Positions 20,730-31,000 are shown, counted from the first letter of the stretch. The stretch is DNA of 64,000 nt from Phyllobacterium pellucidum (GCF_013327855.1 NZ_JABUMX010000002.1:248001-312000); one strand, 5' to 3'. Notes: a model not told the origin generated them from the sequence alone. Program-made: numbers and translations.

Positions 20730-21695
20730 TTAGAGCCCGTTCGCCTTGAGGATCGCAGGTGCGTTTTCCTTGGTGATCGTTTCCGTTCCAAGCACGATCT
20801 TCTTCTCGACCTTTTCGCCCGCGAGAACCTTCAAGGCTTGGCGCAGTCCTTCGGCACCCGGCGTCGGATAGAGGAATGTCGCAGCCAGTTCGCCCTTGTT
20901 CACCCATTGGACGCCCTCATTGGGCAACCCGTCGACGCCGAGGAAAAGGATATTCTTCTCACGGCCCGCATCCTTGGCGGCAAGGTAGGCACCATAGGCC
21001 ATTGGGTCGTTGTGGCCGTAGACCATGGTAATATCTTCATGGTTGCGCAGGGCGGTCGCCATGATGTTGTAGGCCTGATCCTGTTTCCAGTCGCCCGATT
21101 GCTTGTCGAGCAAATATTTGATGCCGGGTTCCGCATCCGTATATTTGTGGAAGCCGTCGCTGCGATCATGGCTTGCCTGCGTGCCCAGCCCGCCCCAGAT
21201 TTCGACGACGGTGCCCTTGGCCTTGCCCTTGCCACCGAGGAGTTCCACGGCATGTTTGCCGGCGGCCTCGCCGATCACAACATTGTCGCCTCCGATCCAC
21301 TGCGTATATTTTTCGGTATCGACGTTGCGGTCGAGAACAATAACGGGAATGCCTGCCTCCATCGCCTTTTCGACGACGCCGGTAAGGCCGGCGGATTCCT
21401 TTGGCGAAATCAGGATGGCGTCGACCTCCTGGCGGATGAAGTTTTCAACGTCGGCGACCTGCTTTTCCGTCTTGTCCTGGCCGTCGGCAACCAGAAGCTC
21501 GACATTGGCGTGTTTCTTCGCCTCTGCTTCGAGGTCCTTGTTGAACTGGACACGCCACGGCTCGACGGTGGTCACCTGGCTGAAGCCGATGACGTATTTA
21601 TCCTTGGCTTCAGCCAGGGATACGTGGAAGGCGACTGGAGCGATCAGGGCCGTCGCGAGGGCCCAGGTGGCAAACTGCCTGCGGGTAATCTTCAT
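20730..21695 (-). CDS. Sugar ABC transporter substrate-binding protein
   Basis: A 321-residue periplasmic binding protein of the ribose/xylose type (type I fold), with YVIGFSQVTTVEPWR at the start of the mature chain and LILISPKES- and VPVIVLDRN-like strands. The leader ITRRQFATWALA carries a twin-arginine pattern, so export may be by Tat. The start at 21695 follows a GGGAGAGAG run; the longer frame to 21854 lies within the upstream gene. It is the last gene of the ATPase-permease-binding protein operon. The sugar cannot be named from sequence. Confidence 0.88.
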   Translation of the reverse strand: MKITRRQFATWALATALIAPVAFHVSLAEAKDKYVIGFSQVTTVEPWRVQFNKDLEAEAKKHANVELLVADGQDKTEKQVADVENFIRQEVDAILISPKESAGLTGVVEKAMEAGIPVIVLDRNVDTEKYTQWIGGDNVVIGEAAGKHAVELLGGKGKAKGTVVEIWGGLGTQASHDRSDGFHKYTDAEPGIKYLLDKQSGDWKQDQAYNIMATALRNHEDITMVYGHNDPMAYGAYLAAKDAGREKNILFLGVDGLPNEGVQWVNKGELAATFLYPTPGAEGLRQALKVLAGEKVEKKIVLGTETITKENAPAILKANGL

Positions 21696-21723
21696 TCTCT
21701 CTCTCCCTTTGTGGTTATGCGTA

Positions 21724-23040
21724 TTATTCGCCGTGCCGGCCTGTCTCCGTCTGCTGGCTGGACACGGATCTCTCGGGTGCGTCGCGCACCTTGAGCTGAG
21801 AAAGGAAGAACATCCAACCACTTGAGCGGCGTTCCTGAAGCAGGACCGCGACAATGATGATGATGCCCTTCAAGACGAGCTGGGTATTACTGTCGATATT
21901 GTTAAGCTGGAGGATATTGCTGAGGAAACCGAAGATGAGGACGCCAACGAGCGTGCCGATCATCGATCCGCGGCCGCCCATGAGGCTGGTCCCGCCGATG
22001 ACAACGGCAGCGATCGCATCGAGCTCGAGACCCATGCCGGCATCGGGTTTGCCCTGGCGGTATTGTGCGACGTAGAGGATGCCTGCCAGCGCTGCAAGAT
22101 AGCCCGAAATCGCGTAGACGGTGATCTTGACGCGCCAGACCGGGACACCGGCAAGCCGGGCCGCTTCCTCATTGCCGCCGATCGCATAGACATAGCGGCC
22201 GAACTTCGTAAATCTGAGAATGATCCAGAAGAGCAGTATGACGCCCGCAAAAATGACGCCGGGTACCGGAACGATGCCGAAGATGAGCGCCCGCAGCGCC
22301 TCGAAATCCTCGGTGGCATTGCTTCCCGTATAGACCGGCCAAACGGCCGTGTTCTGGCCAGCAGTCAGCCGGGCAATGCCGAGGCCGGCGACCATCATGG
22401 CGAGCGTAACGATGAAGGGTTGTAGCCTGCCGCCGACGATCACGACACCGTTGATTGCCCCGAGCATCAGGCCAACAGCGGGCACGACAAGCAGAACAAG
22501 CAGGACGCTGGCCTTGCTTCCGGAACTCGACGCGACCAGGGCGGCGACGACAAACGCGGCGGCCAAGGCGGCAACCAGTGCGATCTTGGAGAGTCCGGGA
22601 ACCGCTCCGGTTTGCGTTGCGCGCCGCTGCACCTTGACAGCAAACGATACGACGCCGAGGACGACAAGGAAGGCCAGAAGAAACACAGCTGGAACACCGA
22701 GCAGATAGGCGGAAGACCAGCCCTCATTGGTCAGGAGCATCGCGCAGACCACGGAGCCGAGTGCAAGCACCGACCCGACCGAAAGGTCGATACCGGCGAT
22801 AAGGATCACAAGCGTCATGCCGACAGCGGTGATGCCGGTCACGGAAATTTGCCGGAAAACGTCGGAAAGGTTGCCGAAGGACAGGAAGATGTTGTGTCCC
22901 TTCGATGAGACGGGCGAGGACAGAACGCCGACTGCAAACAGCAATGCGAGGCCCCAATAGAGCTTCGTCGCCTTTACGATCCCCTTCAGCCATTCCATGG
23001 TGTTCGATGATGCCATTGCCCGCTCGCCTGTATCGGTCAT
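21724..23040 (-). CDS. Sugar ABC transporter permease (XylH/GguB-like)
   Basis: A 438-residue inner-membrane permease. It is longer than RbsC-type permeases (about 320) because of an added hydrophobic segment after VKVQRRATQ, as in XylH and GguB. The EAARLAGVPVWRVK coupling segment contacts the ATPase. The start at 23040 overlaps the ATPase stop by ATGA; the frame is open further upstream but that lies inside the ATPase gene. Confidence 0.85.
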   Translation of the reverse strand: MTDTGERAMASSNTMEWLKGIVKATKLYWGLALLFAVGVLSSPVSSKGHNIFLSFGNLSDVFRQISVTGITAVGMTLVILIAGIDLSVGSVLALGSVVCAMLLTNEGWSSAYLLGVPAVFLLAFLVVLGVVSFAVKVQRRATQTGAVPGLSKIALVAALAAAFVVAALVASSSGSKASVLLVLLVVPAVGLMLGAINGVVIVGGRLQPFIVTLAMMVAGLGIARLTAGQNTAVWPVYTGSNATEDFEALRALIFGIVPVPGVIFAGVILLFWIILRFTKFGRYVYAIGGNEEAARLAGVPVWRVKITVYAISGYLAALAGILYVAQYRQGKPDAGMGLELDAIAAVVIGGTSLMGGRGSMIGTLVGVLIFGFLSNILQLNNIDSNTQLVLKGIIIIVAVLLQERRSSGWMFFLSQLKVRDAPERSVSSQQTETGRHGE

Positions 23041-24611
23041 GCCGCTGCTCCGGTCAGGGCATTGCCCTGCGGCGTTGCAAGCTCCATGACCCGCTCTTCT
23101 GAAAATTCCTGGGCGTCGATGACGCCTGTCGCCCTGCCCTCGCACATGACAAGAATGCGATTCGACAGCGAAAGCAGTTCCGGAAGCTCCGAACTTACCA
23201 TCACGATGGCAACCCCGGATTCCGCCAGTTTTTTGAGAAGGTCGTAAATCTCCTCCTTCGCGCCGACGTCGATGCCACGCGTCGGCTCGTCGAGCAGCAC
23301 GACCCGCGGTCGCGTCTCCAGCCATTTGCCGAGTACGATCTTCTGCTGGTTGCCGCCGCTGAGTTCATCGATGCCCTGGTCTGGCCCCTGACAGCGCACG
23401 CGCATGGCCGAGATGATGCGACCCGCAACCGTGTCTTCGCGGGCCTTGCTGATCCAGCCAAGCGGCGCAAGCCAGGGCAGCGAAGGGAGCACCGCGTTGG
23501 AGCGGATGTCGGCGTGAAGCAGCAGACCCGTCCCTTTGCGGTCTTCGGTCAGGAAAGCGATGCCGTTGCCGACGGAACGGCGCGGGTTTAGCGACTGCGC
23601 CGCCTGCCTGATACCGCCGCGTTCTATCGTACCCGAACGTTTTCCAATGGCAGCGCCGAAAATGAGTTCCAGCACTTCGGTACGGCCCGATCCCAGGAGC
23701 CCGCCTATCCCGAGTATCTCGCCCTCGTGAAGATCGAAGCTTACATCATTGACAACGCTGTGAATTCGGCCGCGCGAGTTCGGTCTTTCGAGTCCGAGAT
23801 TGCGCACCGAAAGTACAATCGGCCGCTCCGACACAGAAGCTGCAGCAAGCTGCTTCTTTACGTCCCGGCCAACCATCATGCGGATAACATCGCGCTCGCT
23901 GATCTCGCCCGAGCGGCGGGTTGCGATGAAATTGCCGTCGCGCAGGACCGTGATCTTGTCGGCAAGTGCAAAGACCTCGCTCATCCGGTGCGAAATGTAG
24001 ACAATGGCGACGCCTTGCCGGGCAAGATCGCGCACGAAACTCGCAAGCCTTTGCGCCTCGGCCTCGGACAGGGCCGACGTTGGTTCGTCCAGCACCAGCA
24101 CATCGGCATTGAGCGAAAGGGCGCGTGCTATCTCGACCAATTGCTGCTCGCCCACCCGCAGGTTCTCGATATCGGCGCGCGGGTCGATATCGATACCGAA
24201 GCGCGTCAGGATTTCGGCGCTGCGTCTTTCAATCTCGGCATAGTCGATGAAGAGGCCGGCTTTCAGAGGTTCGCGGCCAAGGAAGATGTTCTCCGAGACG
24301 CTTAAAGTGGGGATGAGGTTGAGTTCCTGATGGATGATGGCGATGCCGTTGCGCTCCGCCTCCTTCGGCGTTGCAAAATCGACCGGATCGCCGCGAACTT
24401 CCATGTGTCCGCCGCTGCGCCGATGCACGCCGCTCAAAATCTTGACAAGTGTCGACTTGCCCGCACCGTTCTCGCCCATGATTGCATGGATTTCTCCAGC
24501 ATGGATATCGAGGTCAATACGGCGCAGGGCAACCACGTGAGCGAAGGTCTTGCTGATCCCGCGCAGCGACACAATTGGAGGCTGGCTGTCCAAATGCTCC
24601 TCCCAAAACAT
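23037..24611 (-). CDS. Sugar ABC transporter ATPase (RbsA-like, two cassettes)
   Basis: A 524-residue double ATPase. The N-terminal cassette has Walker A GENGAGKSTLVK and Walker B VLVLDEPTSAL; the C-terminal cassette has a degenerate Walker A (GLLGSGRTE), signature LSGGNQQK and Walker B VVLLDEPTRGID, all typical of carbohydrate-uptake RbsA/XylG proteins. It is the first gene of the operon, divergent from the GntR regulator, with a palindrome between them. Confidence 0.92.
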   Translation of the reverse strand: MFWEEHLDSQPPIVSLRGISKTFAHVVALRRIDLDIHAGEIHAIMGENGAGKSTLVKILSGVHRRSGGHMEVRGDPVDFATPKEAERNGIAIIHQELNLIPTLSVSENIFLGREPLKAGLFIDYAEIERRSAEILTRFGIDIDPRADIENLRVGEQQLVEIARALSLNADVLVLDEPTSALSEAEAQRLASFVRDLARQGVAIVYISHRMSEVFALADKITVLRDGNFIATRRSGEISERDVIRMMVGRDVKKQLAAASVSERPIVLSVRNLGLERPNSRGRIHSVVNDVSFDLHEGEILGIGGLLGSGRTEVLELIFGAAIGKRSGTIERGGIRQAAQSLNPRRSVGNGIAFLTEDRKGTGLLLHADIRSNAVLPSLPWLAPLGWISKAREDTVAGRIISAMRVRCQGPDQGIDELSGGNQQKIVLGKWLETRPRVVLLDEPTRGIDVGAKEEIYDLLKKLAESGVAIVMVSSELPELLSLSNRILVMCEGRATGVIDAQEFSEERVMELATPQGNALTGAAA

Positions 24612-24628
24612 TCTTCCCCGTTGGTATG

Positions 24629-24638
24629 TAACATGTTA
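24629..24638. promoter_or_regulatory. Palindromic operator TAACATGTTA
   Basis: A perfect 10-bp palindrome between the ABC ATPase start (24611) and the GntR start (24704), inside the longer TATGTAACATGTTAGATG. It is placed to control both divergent genes and fits the size and symmetry of GntR/FCD regulator sites. Binding by the adjacent regulator is inferred. Confidence 0.55.
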
Positions 24639-24703
24639 GATGTTGCGACGGGAGTCAATTGCTGGAACCCCGGGTTTCAGCGAACAATGGGGGAGTTTCG
24701 ACC

Positions 24704-25408
24704 GTGCAGATTCGCTCTGCGAGCAGGGACTTCAAGCAACAGAAGGTCGTCGCCGTCACACGCAAGGACCAGGTCTATACGATATTACGGCAGGCGATCA
24801 TTTCATCGCAGCTCGCGCCGGGTGAAGCTATCCGCAAGGAAGTCGTAGCGGCCCAGCTCGGCGTCTCCCGTACCCCCGTCAGTGATGCGATCAACCGTCT
24901 GGCCGATGAAGGACTGGTTGAGATTTATCCGCAGACCGGCACGTTCGTCGCGCGCCTGTGGCTCGAGAAAATCGAAACGGCGCAATTCGTCCGTGTCGCA
25001 CTCGAAACAGCCGCAATACGCCGGACGACGGAGCAGCTGACGCCGGAAACGCTTGAGTGGATGCAGCAGAACCTCGAGCAACAGCGCCACGCCGCGGCCC
25101 ACCGGGAATTCGAACACTTCTATGAACTCGATGAGGCGTTGCACGACATGATCAGCGATGCGGCTGGATTGGTGGGCCTGCGCGAGATCGCTTCGCGTGA
25201 GCGCAGCCAGATCGACCGGGTGCGACGTCTGCTTCTCCATTACGAAGCGCGGATGGCGGAAACGCTCGTCGAACACGAGGCAATCATTGCGGCGATTGCC
25301 GACAGGGATGCCGATCGGGCGGCAAAGACCATGGAAACACATATTTCCCAGATGGGCCGCATGTTGCTGCATCTGCGCGACAAGCGACCGGAATTGTTCA
25401 AAAGCTAG
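24704..25408 (+). CDS. GntR-family regulator, FadR/FCD subfamily
   Basis: A 234-residue regulator: winged helix in the first 80 residues (VAAQLGVSRTPVSDAINRLADEGLV) and an all-helical FCD ligand-binding domain after it. The GTG at 24704 is preferred because GGGGGAG lies 8 bp upstream; a TTG at 24659 with GGAG is the alternative (249 residues). The divergent sugar ABC operon is its probable target and the sugar or a derivative its probable ligand. Confidence 0.88.
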   Translation: MQIRSASRDFKQQKVVAVTRKDQVYTILRQAIISSQLAPGEAIRKEVVAAQLGVSRTPVSDAINRLADEGLVEIYPQTGTFVARLWLEKIETAQFVRVALETAAIRRTTEQLTPETLEWMQQNLEQQRHAAAHREFEHFYELDEALHDMISDAAGLVGLREIASRERSQIDRVRRLLLHYEARMAETLVEHEAIIAAIADRDADRAAKTMETHISQMGRMLLHLRDKRPELFKS

Positions 25409-25412
25409 AAAA

Positions 25413-25430
25413 GTCCTGCTCAAACAGGAC
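25413..25430. terminator. Weak hairpin between convergent genes
   Basis: GTCCTG / CAGGAC inverted repeat with a 6-base loop just after the GntR stop and ahead of the convergent DUF1349 stop. The stem is short and has no clear U tract on either side. Confidence 0.35.
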
Positions 25431-25435
25431 AGGCT

Positions 25436-26008
25436 CTAGTCGTGCAGCTTGCGGTCGATGGCAGCACCAAGTTCGAAACCACGGAAACGCGCCGTAAATC
25501 CTGCCCGCTCCGGCGAACAGGCCATCATTCCGACCGAGGCGTCGGCATCAGAAAACGGGGCAAGGCGGGCCATCTGCCAAGGCGCATCGTTGACAGAGAA
25601 TTGCACGCGGACCGCTGATCCGTGCCGGGTCAATTGCACCGCAACCTCATCGTCGGGACCTGCGTAGGGCAAAGGAATGACCGACCAGTCCGACTGGCGA
25701 TTGGTGACGACGACGCTGAAATGCATCTGCCCGTCCGTAAACTCGATGCCTGTCTTGATCCAGTTTGCCGGATCAATCCGCAGCAGCAGCCCGGCCTGAT
25801 CATAAAGTTCGCGGTAGTCGCCCTTGAACCTGACCCGCACGGTGAAATCGCCTGCTACCGGTGTCAGGTAAGCATGACCGTTGTCTCGCTTGAAACCATA
25901 GAATGTCTCTTGCCAGAAATCGGTCTGCAGATCGGTCGTAAGTTGCAGTTCTGCGGCATCGCCGCGATGCACCGCGGGTTCATTCAGCCAGGTAAATTGC
26001 CTGCTCAT
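25436..26008 (-). CDS. DUF1349 domain protein
   Basis: A 190-residue protein of the DUF1349 (concanavalin-like beta sandwich) family; WLNEP near the N-terminus, QAGLLLRIDPANWIKTGIE and DWSVIPLPYAG are typical. There is no signal peptide, so it is probably cytoplasmic. It lies 20 bp after the iron ABC ATPase and is probably the last gene of that operon. The fold resembles carbohydrate-binding lectins; the ligand is unknown. Confidence 0.82.
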   Translation of the reverse strand: MSRQFTWLNEPAVHRGDAAELQLTTDLQTDFWQETFYGFKRDNGHAYLTPVAGDFTVRVRFKGDYRELYDQAGLLLRIDPANWIKTGIEFTDGQMHFSVVVTNRQSDWSVIPLPYAGPDDEVAVQLTRHGSAVRVQFSVNDAPWQMARLAPFSDADASVGMMACSPERAGFTARFRGFELGAAIDRKLHD

Positions 26009-26028
26009 TCGTCTCTCCGCGCGGGTGA

Positions 26029-27060
26029 TCAGGCGAAGACGTGCGCCTGGCCAATCAAACTGATCTGAACATGGCTGCCCACAGGCGGCAAGTCCAGCCG
26101 CGCGCTTTTGACCATCAGCGGCGCTCCGTCTTTCCCCAGCGACAGCGCGATCAAGCTAGACGGACCGTTGAAATCGATCCGCATGATGGTCCCCTGGCAA
26201 GGTTGCGCGCCGTTGGACAAGGAGAGGACCACCTGTTCCGGACGCAGCATGATCCGCCCCTTGCCGCGATAGGAACTCGATACCTCGACGCGACCGAGCT
26301 CGCACTCGGCCCATCCATCGTCAATCTCCGCCGACAGGATGATCGCATCGCCAAAGAACGAGGCGATGCCGGGATCGGACGGCTTCATGTAGAGGTCGCG
26401 CGGCGGTCCCGACTGGAGCAACTTCCCTTCGCGCAAGATCGCCACCTGATCGGCAAATGACAGCGCCTCTGCCTGATCATGCGTAACCAGAATGGCCATG
26501 ATCTTCTCCGCCCGCAGCAACTCGGCAACGGACATGCGGATGGCCTCGCGCAAGCCCGTGTCCAGCGCCGAAAAAGGTTCGTCAAGCAGCATCAGCTTTG
26601 GCTGGCGGGCCAAGGCACGCGCCAGGGCGACACGCTGCTGCTGGCCGCCAGAGAGTTGGTGCGGCCGCCGGTCGCCCATTTCCCGCGCGAGTTCTACCAT
26701 GTCCATCAGCGCCAATATGCGCCGATCGCGATGGGGCGCCTTTCGGTCCAGCCCGAAACCGATATTGTCCGCAACCGTCAAATGGGGAAACAGCGCTCCA
26801 TCCTGCGCGACAATGCCGATGCTGCGCTTGTACGGCGGTGTGGCGGCCCTGCCCTCGGCCAGCAACTCTCCATCCAGCACAATCTGGCCCGAATCCGGCA
26901 CTTCGAAGCCGGCGATCAAGCGCAGCAGCGTTGTCTTGCCCGACCCTGACGGTCCAACGATGGCCGTACGGCTGCCGGCAACGACGTCGATGCTAACATT
27001 TTCGAGGGCTGTGACCCGCCCATAGCGTTTGGTGACGGTGTTTACTGAAAGAAAAGTCAT
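26029..27060 (-). CDS. fbpC: Iron(III) ABC transporter ATPase
   Basis: A 343-residue ATPase with Walker [13 protein letters not shown], signature [15 protein letters not shown], Walker [13 protein letters not shown] and a C-terminal TOBE-like domain ([11 protein letters not shown]), as in FbpC/PotA-type proteins. It overlaps the permease gene by ATGA. Assignment to iron rests on the FbpA-like binding protein upstream; related systems import thiamine, putrescine or phosphonates. Confidence 0.82.
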   Translation of the reverse strand: MTFLSVNTVTKRYGRVTALENVSIDVVAGSRTAIVGPSGSGKTTLLRLIAGFEVPDSGQIVLDGELLAEGRAATPPYKRSIGIVAQDGALFPHLTVADNIGFGLDRKAPHRDRRILALMDMVELAREMGDRRPHQLSGGQQQRVALARALARQPKLMLLDEPFSALDTGLREAIRMSVAELLRAEKIMAILVTHDQAEALSFADQVAILREGKLLQSGPPRDLYMKPSDPGIASFFGDAIILSAEIDDGWAECELGRVEVSSSYRGKGRIMLRPEQVVLSLSNGAQPCQGTIMRIDFNGPSSLIALSLGKDGAPLMVKSARLDLPPVGSHVQISLIGQAHVFA

Positions 27061-28655
27061 TGTCCGGTCATTCGCTTGGATTGTGTGTAGAGCAGCAAAG
27101 TCATGGGCAGTGACAACAGAACCATCAACAATGCGTATGGCGCAGCGGCAACGTAGTCAATCTCACTGGTCAGCGACCAGAATTGCGTTGCGAGCGTGCG
27201 CGTCCCGTTGGGCGACAGCATCAACGTGGCGGTCAGTTCATTGGTTATGCCCAATGCAACGAGCGCCATGCTGGCGGCAAAACCCGGCGCGGCGAGCCGC
27301 ATGGTGATCTGCGCCACGGCGTTGATCGGCGTGCGCCCCAGCGCCATCGCCGCCTGTTCGAGTTCGACGGGAACCTGGGCGATGCTGGCGCGCAATCCGA
27401 CGAGGGATCGCGGCAGGAACAGCAAGGCATAAGCAAGGAGCAGCGTTGCCACCGTCTGGTAGAGCGGCAGAGCGACGCGGACCGTAATCGTGACCAATGC
27501 CAGGGCCACAACCACGCCGGGAAGCGATCCCACATAGTAATGGCACGACTCAAGAACGCGCTGGATACTGCCGGGCGCGCGGACCGAGAGCCATGCCATC
27601 GGCAAGGTCACCGCCGTCGTCAGGGCTGCACCCGCGAGTGCGAACAGGATCGTTTGCCCAAGAGCGTTGCCGATAAGGTCGAGACGCCAGACGCCGGCGC
27701 CGCCAAGGATAAGCCAGCGGCCAAGCGTCGTGAACGGAACGCCGATTGCGAGTGCTGCGGTCAGCGCGCAAAGCAACATTCCCGGCACCGCCATCCAACC
27801 GAGCGTCCGCTTGACAGGGATGCGGGCCGCGCCAGAGCCGACGCGGGCATAGCGCTCATTGCCGCGAGCGAGGGCTTCGAGGCCCAGCAGGCCGAAGCAG
27901 CAGATGACCAGTACGCCAGCCAGCATGTTCGCGGCAGGACCGTTGAAGGCCGATTGGAACTGGTCGACGATCGCCGTGGTGAAGGTATCAAACCGAATCA
28001 TTACATAGAGGCCGTACTCGGCAAGAAGATGCAGGCCGATCAGCAGCGACCCGCCGCAGATCGCAAGGCGCAATTGCGGCAGCACGGCAAAGAAGAAAAC
28101 GCGCAACGGACCATTGCCAAGCGAGGCCGCAGCATCCTCGATCGCCGGATCAAGGCGCCTGATTTGCGCCGAAACCGGAAGGTAGAGGAACGGAAAATAG
28201 GCGAGAACCGAAACGAGTACGCCGCCGAACAGGCCCTGCAGCCCGGGGACGAGACTGACCCAGGCGTAGCTGTGGACGAAGGCGGGAACGGCGAGCGGCG
28301 CAACCGCCAGCCAGGACCAGAAACGGGCGCCGGGAAGGTCCGTCCGCTCGGTAAGCCATGCGAGCGTCACCGACAGAGCGATCGAGATCGGAATGGTGAG
28401 GGCGAGCAGCAGAAGCGTATTGATCAACAATTCGCCGACGCGCGGCCGAAAAATCAATGCCGATACGGTTTCCCAACCGGTCTGAACGGCAATCCAGATG
28501 ACAAACCCGACCGGTAGCAGCGAAAGCGCCGAAACTGCCGCCGCCGCAGCGAAGACCCACATGCGTGGCAGTCCGCGGCGGCGCACCAGGGGAAATGGGG
28601 CTTGCACCAACAACGCGCCTGGCTGGTCTGATTGGCTTGGCGGCAATGGAGACAT
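27057..28655 (-). CDS. fbpB: Iron(III) ABC transporter permease (FbpB-like, fused pair)
   Basis: A 532-residue permease with about twelve helices and two copies of the inner-membrane ABC domain, as in FbpB/SfuB. Coupling segments lie in [19 protein letters not shown] and [16 protein letters not shown]. It is the middle gene of the operon. A hairpin at 28708-28733 separates it from the binding-protein gene. Confidence 0.85.
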   Translation of the reverse strand: MSPLPPSQSDQPGALLVQAPFPLVRRRGLPRMWVFAAAAAVSALSLLPVGFVIWIAVQTGWETVSALIFRPRVGELLINTLLLLALTIPISIALSVTLAWLTERTDLPGARFWSWLAVAPLAVPAFVHSYAWVSLVPGLQGLFGGVLVSVLAYFPFLYLPVSAQIRRLDPAIEDAAASLGNGPLRVFFFAVLPQLRLAICGGSLLIGLHLLAEYGLYVMIRFDTFTTAIVDQFQSAFNGPAANMLAGVLVICCFGLLGLEALARGNERYARVGSGAARIPVKRTLGWMAVPGMLLCALTAALAIGVPFTTLGRWLILGGAGVWRLDLIGNALGQTILFALAGAALTTAVTLPMAWLSVRAPGSIQRVLESCHYYVGSLPGVVVALALVTITVRVALPLYQTVATLLLAYALLFLPRSLVGLRASIAQVPVELEQAAMALGRTPINAVAQITMRLAAPGFAASMALVALGITNELTATLMLSPNGTRTLATQFWSLTSEIDYVAAAPYALLMVLLSLPMTLLLYTQSKRMTGQ

Positions 28656-28707
28656 TGCTTTCTTCGTTATGGCGCAGACGCCTGCGCGCCCGCACGGAAA
28701 TGAAACA

Positions 28708-28733
28708 GCACCCCGACATTGATGCCGGGGTGC
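28708..28733 (-). terminator. Intra-operon hairpin after the binding-protein gene
   Basis: Perfect 8-bp stem GCACCCCG / CGGGGTGC, followed on the minus strand by TGTTTCATTTCC. It lies in the 109-bp gap between fbpA-like and fbpB-like genes and would leave the binding protein in excess over the membrane components. Confidence 0.5.
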
Positions 28734-28764
28734 CAGGACGACGCCTTATGAACGTGACTGACGT

Positions 28765-29781
28765 TTAGAGCAAGCCAGCCGCAGTCATCAAATCCGTCAC
28801 CTTCTTGCTGTTCAGCTTCGAAGGTTCAACCTTGGGCGCGTTCAGGTCCGCCAGCGGAACGAGAGCGGCATTCGATGCCTCATCCTTGCCCACGGCGTAT
28901 TCGAACGAATTGCCGTCGCGCAAGACGGCCTGGCCGCCCTTGCCTGTGACCCACTTCAGGAAGGCCTGCGCCTGATCCTTGTTCTTGCTCGATGCGAGAA
29001 CACCGCCACCGGAAATGCTGACAAACGCGCCGGGATCTTCGTTCTTGAAGAAGTGCAGGGAGACGTTCTTGCTGTTTTCGCCGGTCTTGGCCTGATCGCC
29101 GTAATAATAGTAGTGGTAGATAATCGCGCCATCGACTTCGCCGGCGTTCACACCCTTCATGGCAATGCTGTTGCCCTTATACGGCTTGGCGTTTTCCTTC
29201 ATGGCCTTGAGCCAGTCTTCCGTGACCTTTTCGCCCTTGAGTTCGAGCAAGGCGCTGACAATGGCCTGGAAATCGGCGCCGGCGGGCGCTGCGCCCCAGC
29301 GACCCTTCCAGCTTTCATCGGCAAGATCGACCATCGATTTCGGCAGCTTGTCTTCGGTCAGCTTGTTCTTGTCATAGGCAAAGACGGTGGAACGAGCGGC
29401 AACGCCGATCCAATTTCCATTGGCCGGCCGGTAGTTGTCCGGGACCTGCGCGAGGATATCGGCGTTGAGCGGTGCAAAGAGCTTCGAATTGTCGACAAGC
29501 GCCATGGCCGGCGAATTCTCGGTCAGGAAAACATCCGCCGGTGAAGCTGCGCCTTCCTGTACGATCTGGTTGGCGAACTCCATGTCCTTGCCGTTGCGGA
29601 TCGTAACCTTGACACCGGTCTCCTTGGTAAATCCATCGGCCCAGGCCTGGGTAAGGCTCTCGTGCTGAGCATTGTAGACGGTGATCCCGTCCTCGGCGCG
29701 CGCCGACGCCATCATGGTCGCGCTTGCGACACCGGCAGCAACGATCAGCGTGCCGGCAAATTGCGAAAATGACATCTTCAT
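28765..29781 (-). CDS. fbpA: Iron(III) ABC transporter substrate-binding protein
   Basis: A 338-residue periplasmic protein. The start at 29781 gives a signal peptide cleaved near ASARA-ED and a mature start DGITVYNAQHESL, typical of FbpA/FutA ferric-binding proteins. HYYYYGDQAK contains the adjacent tyrosines that coordinate Fe(III). The gene leads the fbpABC-like operon. The upstream 200 bp is AT-rich and probably contains the promoter; I could not assign a Fur, Irr or RirA site with confidence. Confidence 0.86.
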   Translation of the reverse strand: MKMSFSQFAGTLIVAAGVASATMMASARAEDGITVYNAQHESLTQAWADGFTKETGVKVTIRNGKDMEFANQIVQEGAASPADVFLTENSPAMALVDNSKLFAPLNADILAQVPDNYRPANGNWIGVAARSTVFAYDKNKLTEDKLPKSMVDLADESWKGRWGAAPAGADFQAIVSALLELKGEKVTEDWLKAMKENAKPYKGNSIAMKGVNAGEVDGAIIYHYYYYGDQAKTGENSKNVSLHFFKNEDPGAFVSISGGGVLASSKNKDQAQAFLKWVTGKGGQAVLRDGNSFEYAVGKDEASNAALVPLADLNAPKVEPSKLNSKKVTDLMTAAGLL

Positions 29782-29998
29782 GGAAAATCCCCCTATCAAA
29801 AGCATCCGGACCCCCGGATGTCCGTTCACTCGATAAACAATTATGATAAAACTCGTCAACTTAGACCAGTGACATTTATGTGAGCGAACGACTCATATTT
29901 TCGATTCTCATGCGTGCACAAATATGATTGTCCTCATCGTTTCGGGAGTGGGCTGCGTATGTTAGACGGACGCGTTGAATTCACGAATGGAAGTCGCA

Positions 29999-31000
29999 AT
30001 GCGTCGCTTTTTACCTGACAATTTCACACTGATGCTGGTCGGGGCCGTGATCCTGGCCTCGTTCTTTCCGATCAGCGGCGTAGCGGCGGATTATTTCGGC
30101 ACCGCGACCAAGATAGCGATCGGCATGCTGTTCTTTCTGCATGGCGCCCGCCTTTCACGCGATGTGGTCATCGCCGGCTTCCTGCACTGGAAGCTGCACC
30201 TGACGATTCTCGCGGCAACCTTCGTCCTCTTTCCGCTGCTTGGTATTTGCGCCGGCATTCTGGTGCCCACGATACTGCCCCCGGCGCTCTATTCCGGCAT
30301 TCTTTTCCTGTGCGTGCTACCTTCGACGGTGCAATCGTCGATCGCATTCACCTCGATTGCTGGCGGCAACGTGCCGGCCGCCATCTGTTCCGCCTCTGCT
30401 TCGAACATTTTCTGCATGTTCCTAACGCCATTTCTGGTCGGCCTGCTCTTTTCGACAGCGGCCGGCCATGGCGGATTTTCGCTTGATGCGCTGCAGTCTA
30501 TTCTCCTGCAATTGCTCGCGCCCTTTGTTCTCGGGCAGATCCTCCAGCCATTCATCGGCAATTTCATTCGCAGCCAGCGCAAGCTGCTGATGCCGTTCGA
30601 TCGAGGGTCGATCCTGATGGTGGTCTACCTGGCGTTCAGCGAATCCGTGACCGAGGGCCTGTGGCATACGATCTCGATTCGTGACCTTGCCGTCGTGATC
30701 CTGCTCGACATTGCAATCCTTGCCATCGTCCTTGCGGTCACCATGTTCGGCAGCCGCTGGGCCGGATTTTCACGCGAGGACGAGATTGCAATAACTTTCT
30801 GCGGCTCGAAGAAGAGCCTTGCCAGCGGCATTCCCATCGCAACGGTCATTTTTGCCGGGCAAAGCATCGGCAGCATAGTCTTGCCGCTGATGCTGTTTCA
30901 TCAGATCCAGCTGATGGTGTGCGCTGTCATTGCCCAGAAATATGCGGATGCCGGAAAGCGGGCCCGCGCGAAGGAAGCACATCCAGCCGCGCAGACCTGA
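29999..31000 (+). CDS. BASS-family transporter (bile acid:sodium symporter-like)
   Basis: A 333-residue membrane protein with about ten helices. GMLFFLHGARLSRD and CVLPSTVQSSIAFTSIAGGN are marks of the YfeH/SLC10A7-like branch of the family. The ATG at 29999 with GGAAG 5 bp upstream is preferred; starts at 29987 and TTG 29975 are also in frame. The substrate is unknown. It is divergent from the iron transporter. Confidence 0.85.
   Translation: MRRFLPDNFTLMLVGAVILASFFPISGVAADYFGTATKIAIGMLFFLHGARLSRDVVIAGFLHWKLHLTILAATFVLFPLLGICAGILVPTILPPALYSGILFLCVLPSTVQSSIAFTSIAGGNVPAAICSASASNIFCMFLTPFLVGLLFSTAAGHGGFSLDALQSILLQLLAPFVLGQILQPFIGNFIRSQRKLLMPFDRGSILMVVYLAFSESVTEGLWHTISIRDLAVVILLDIAILAIVLAVTMFGSRWAGFSREDEIAITFCGSKKSLASGIPIATVIFAGQSIGSIVLPLMLFHQIQLMVCAVIAQKYADAGKRARAKEAHPAAQT

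Noticed and set aside
27183..28517. Plus-strand open frame of about 444 codons over the iron permease
   Set aside because: Highly charged, Arg/Asp/Gln-rich translation antisense to a clear twelve-helix permease; a shadow frame.
29782..29998. Fur, Irr or RirA box upstream of the iron transporter
   Set aside because: The region is AT-rich, with ATAAACAATTATGATAAAAC, but no sequence matches a known box well enough to name.
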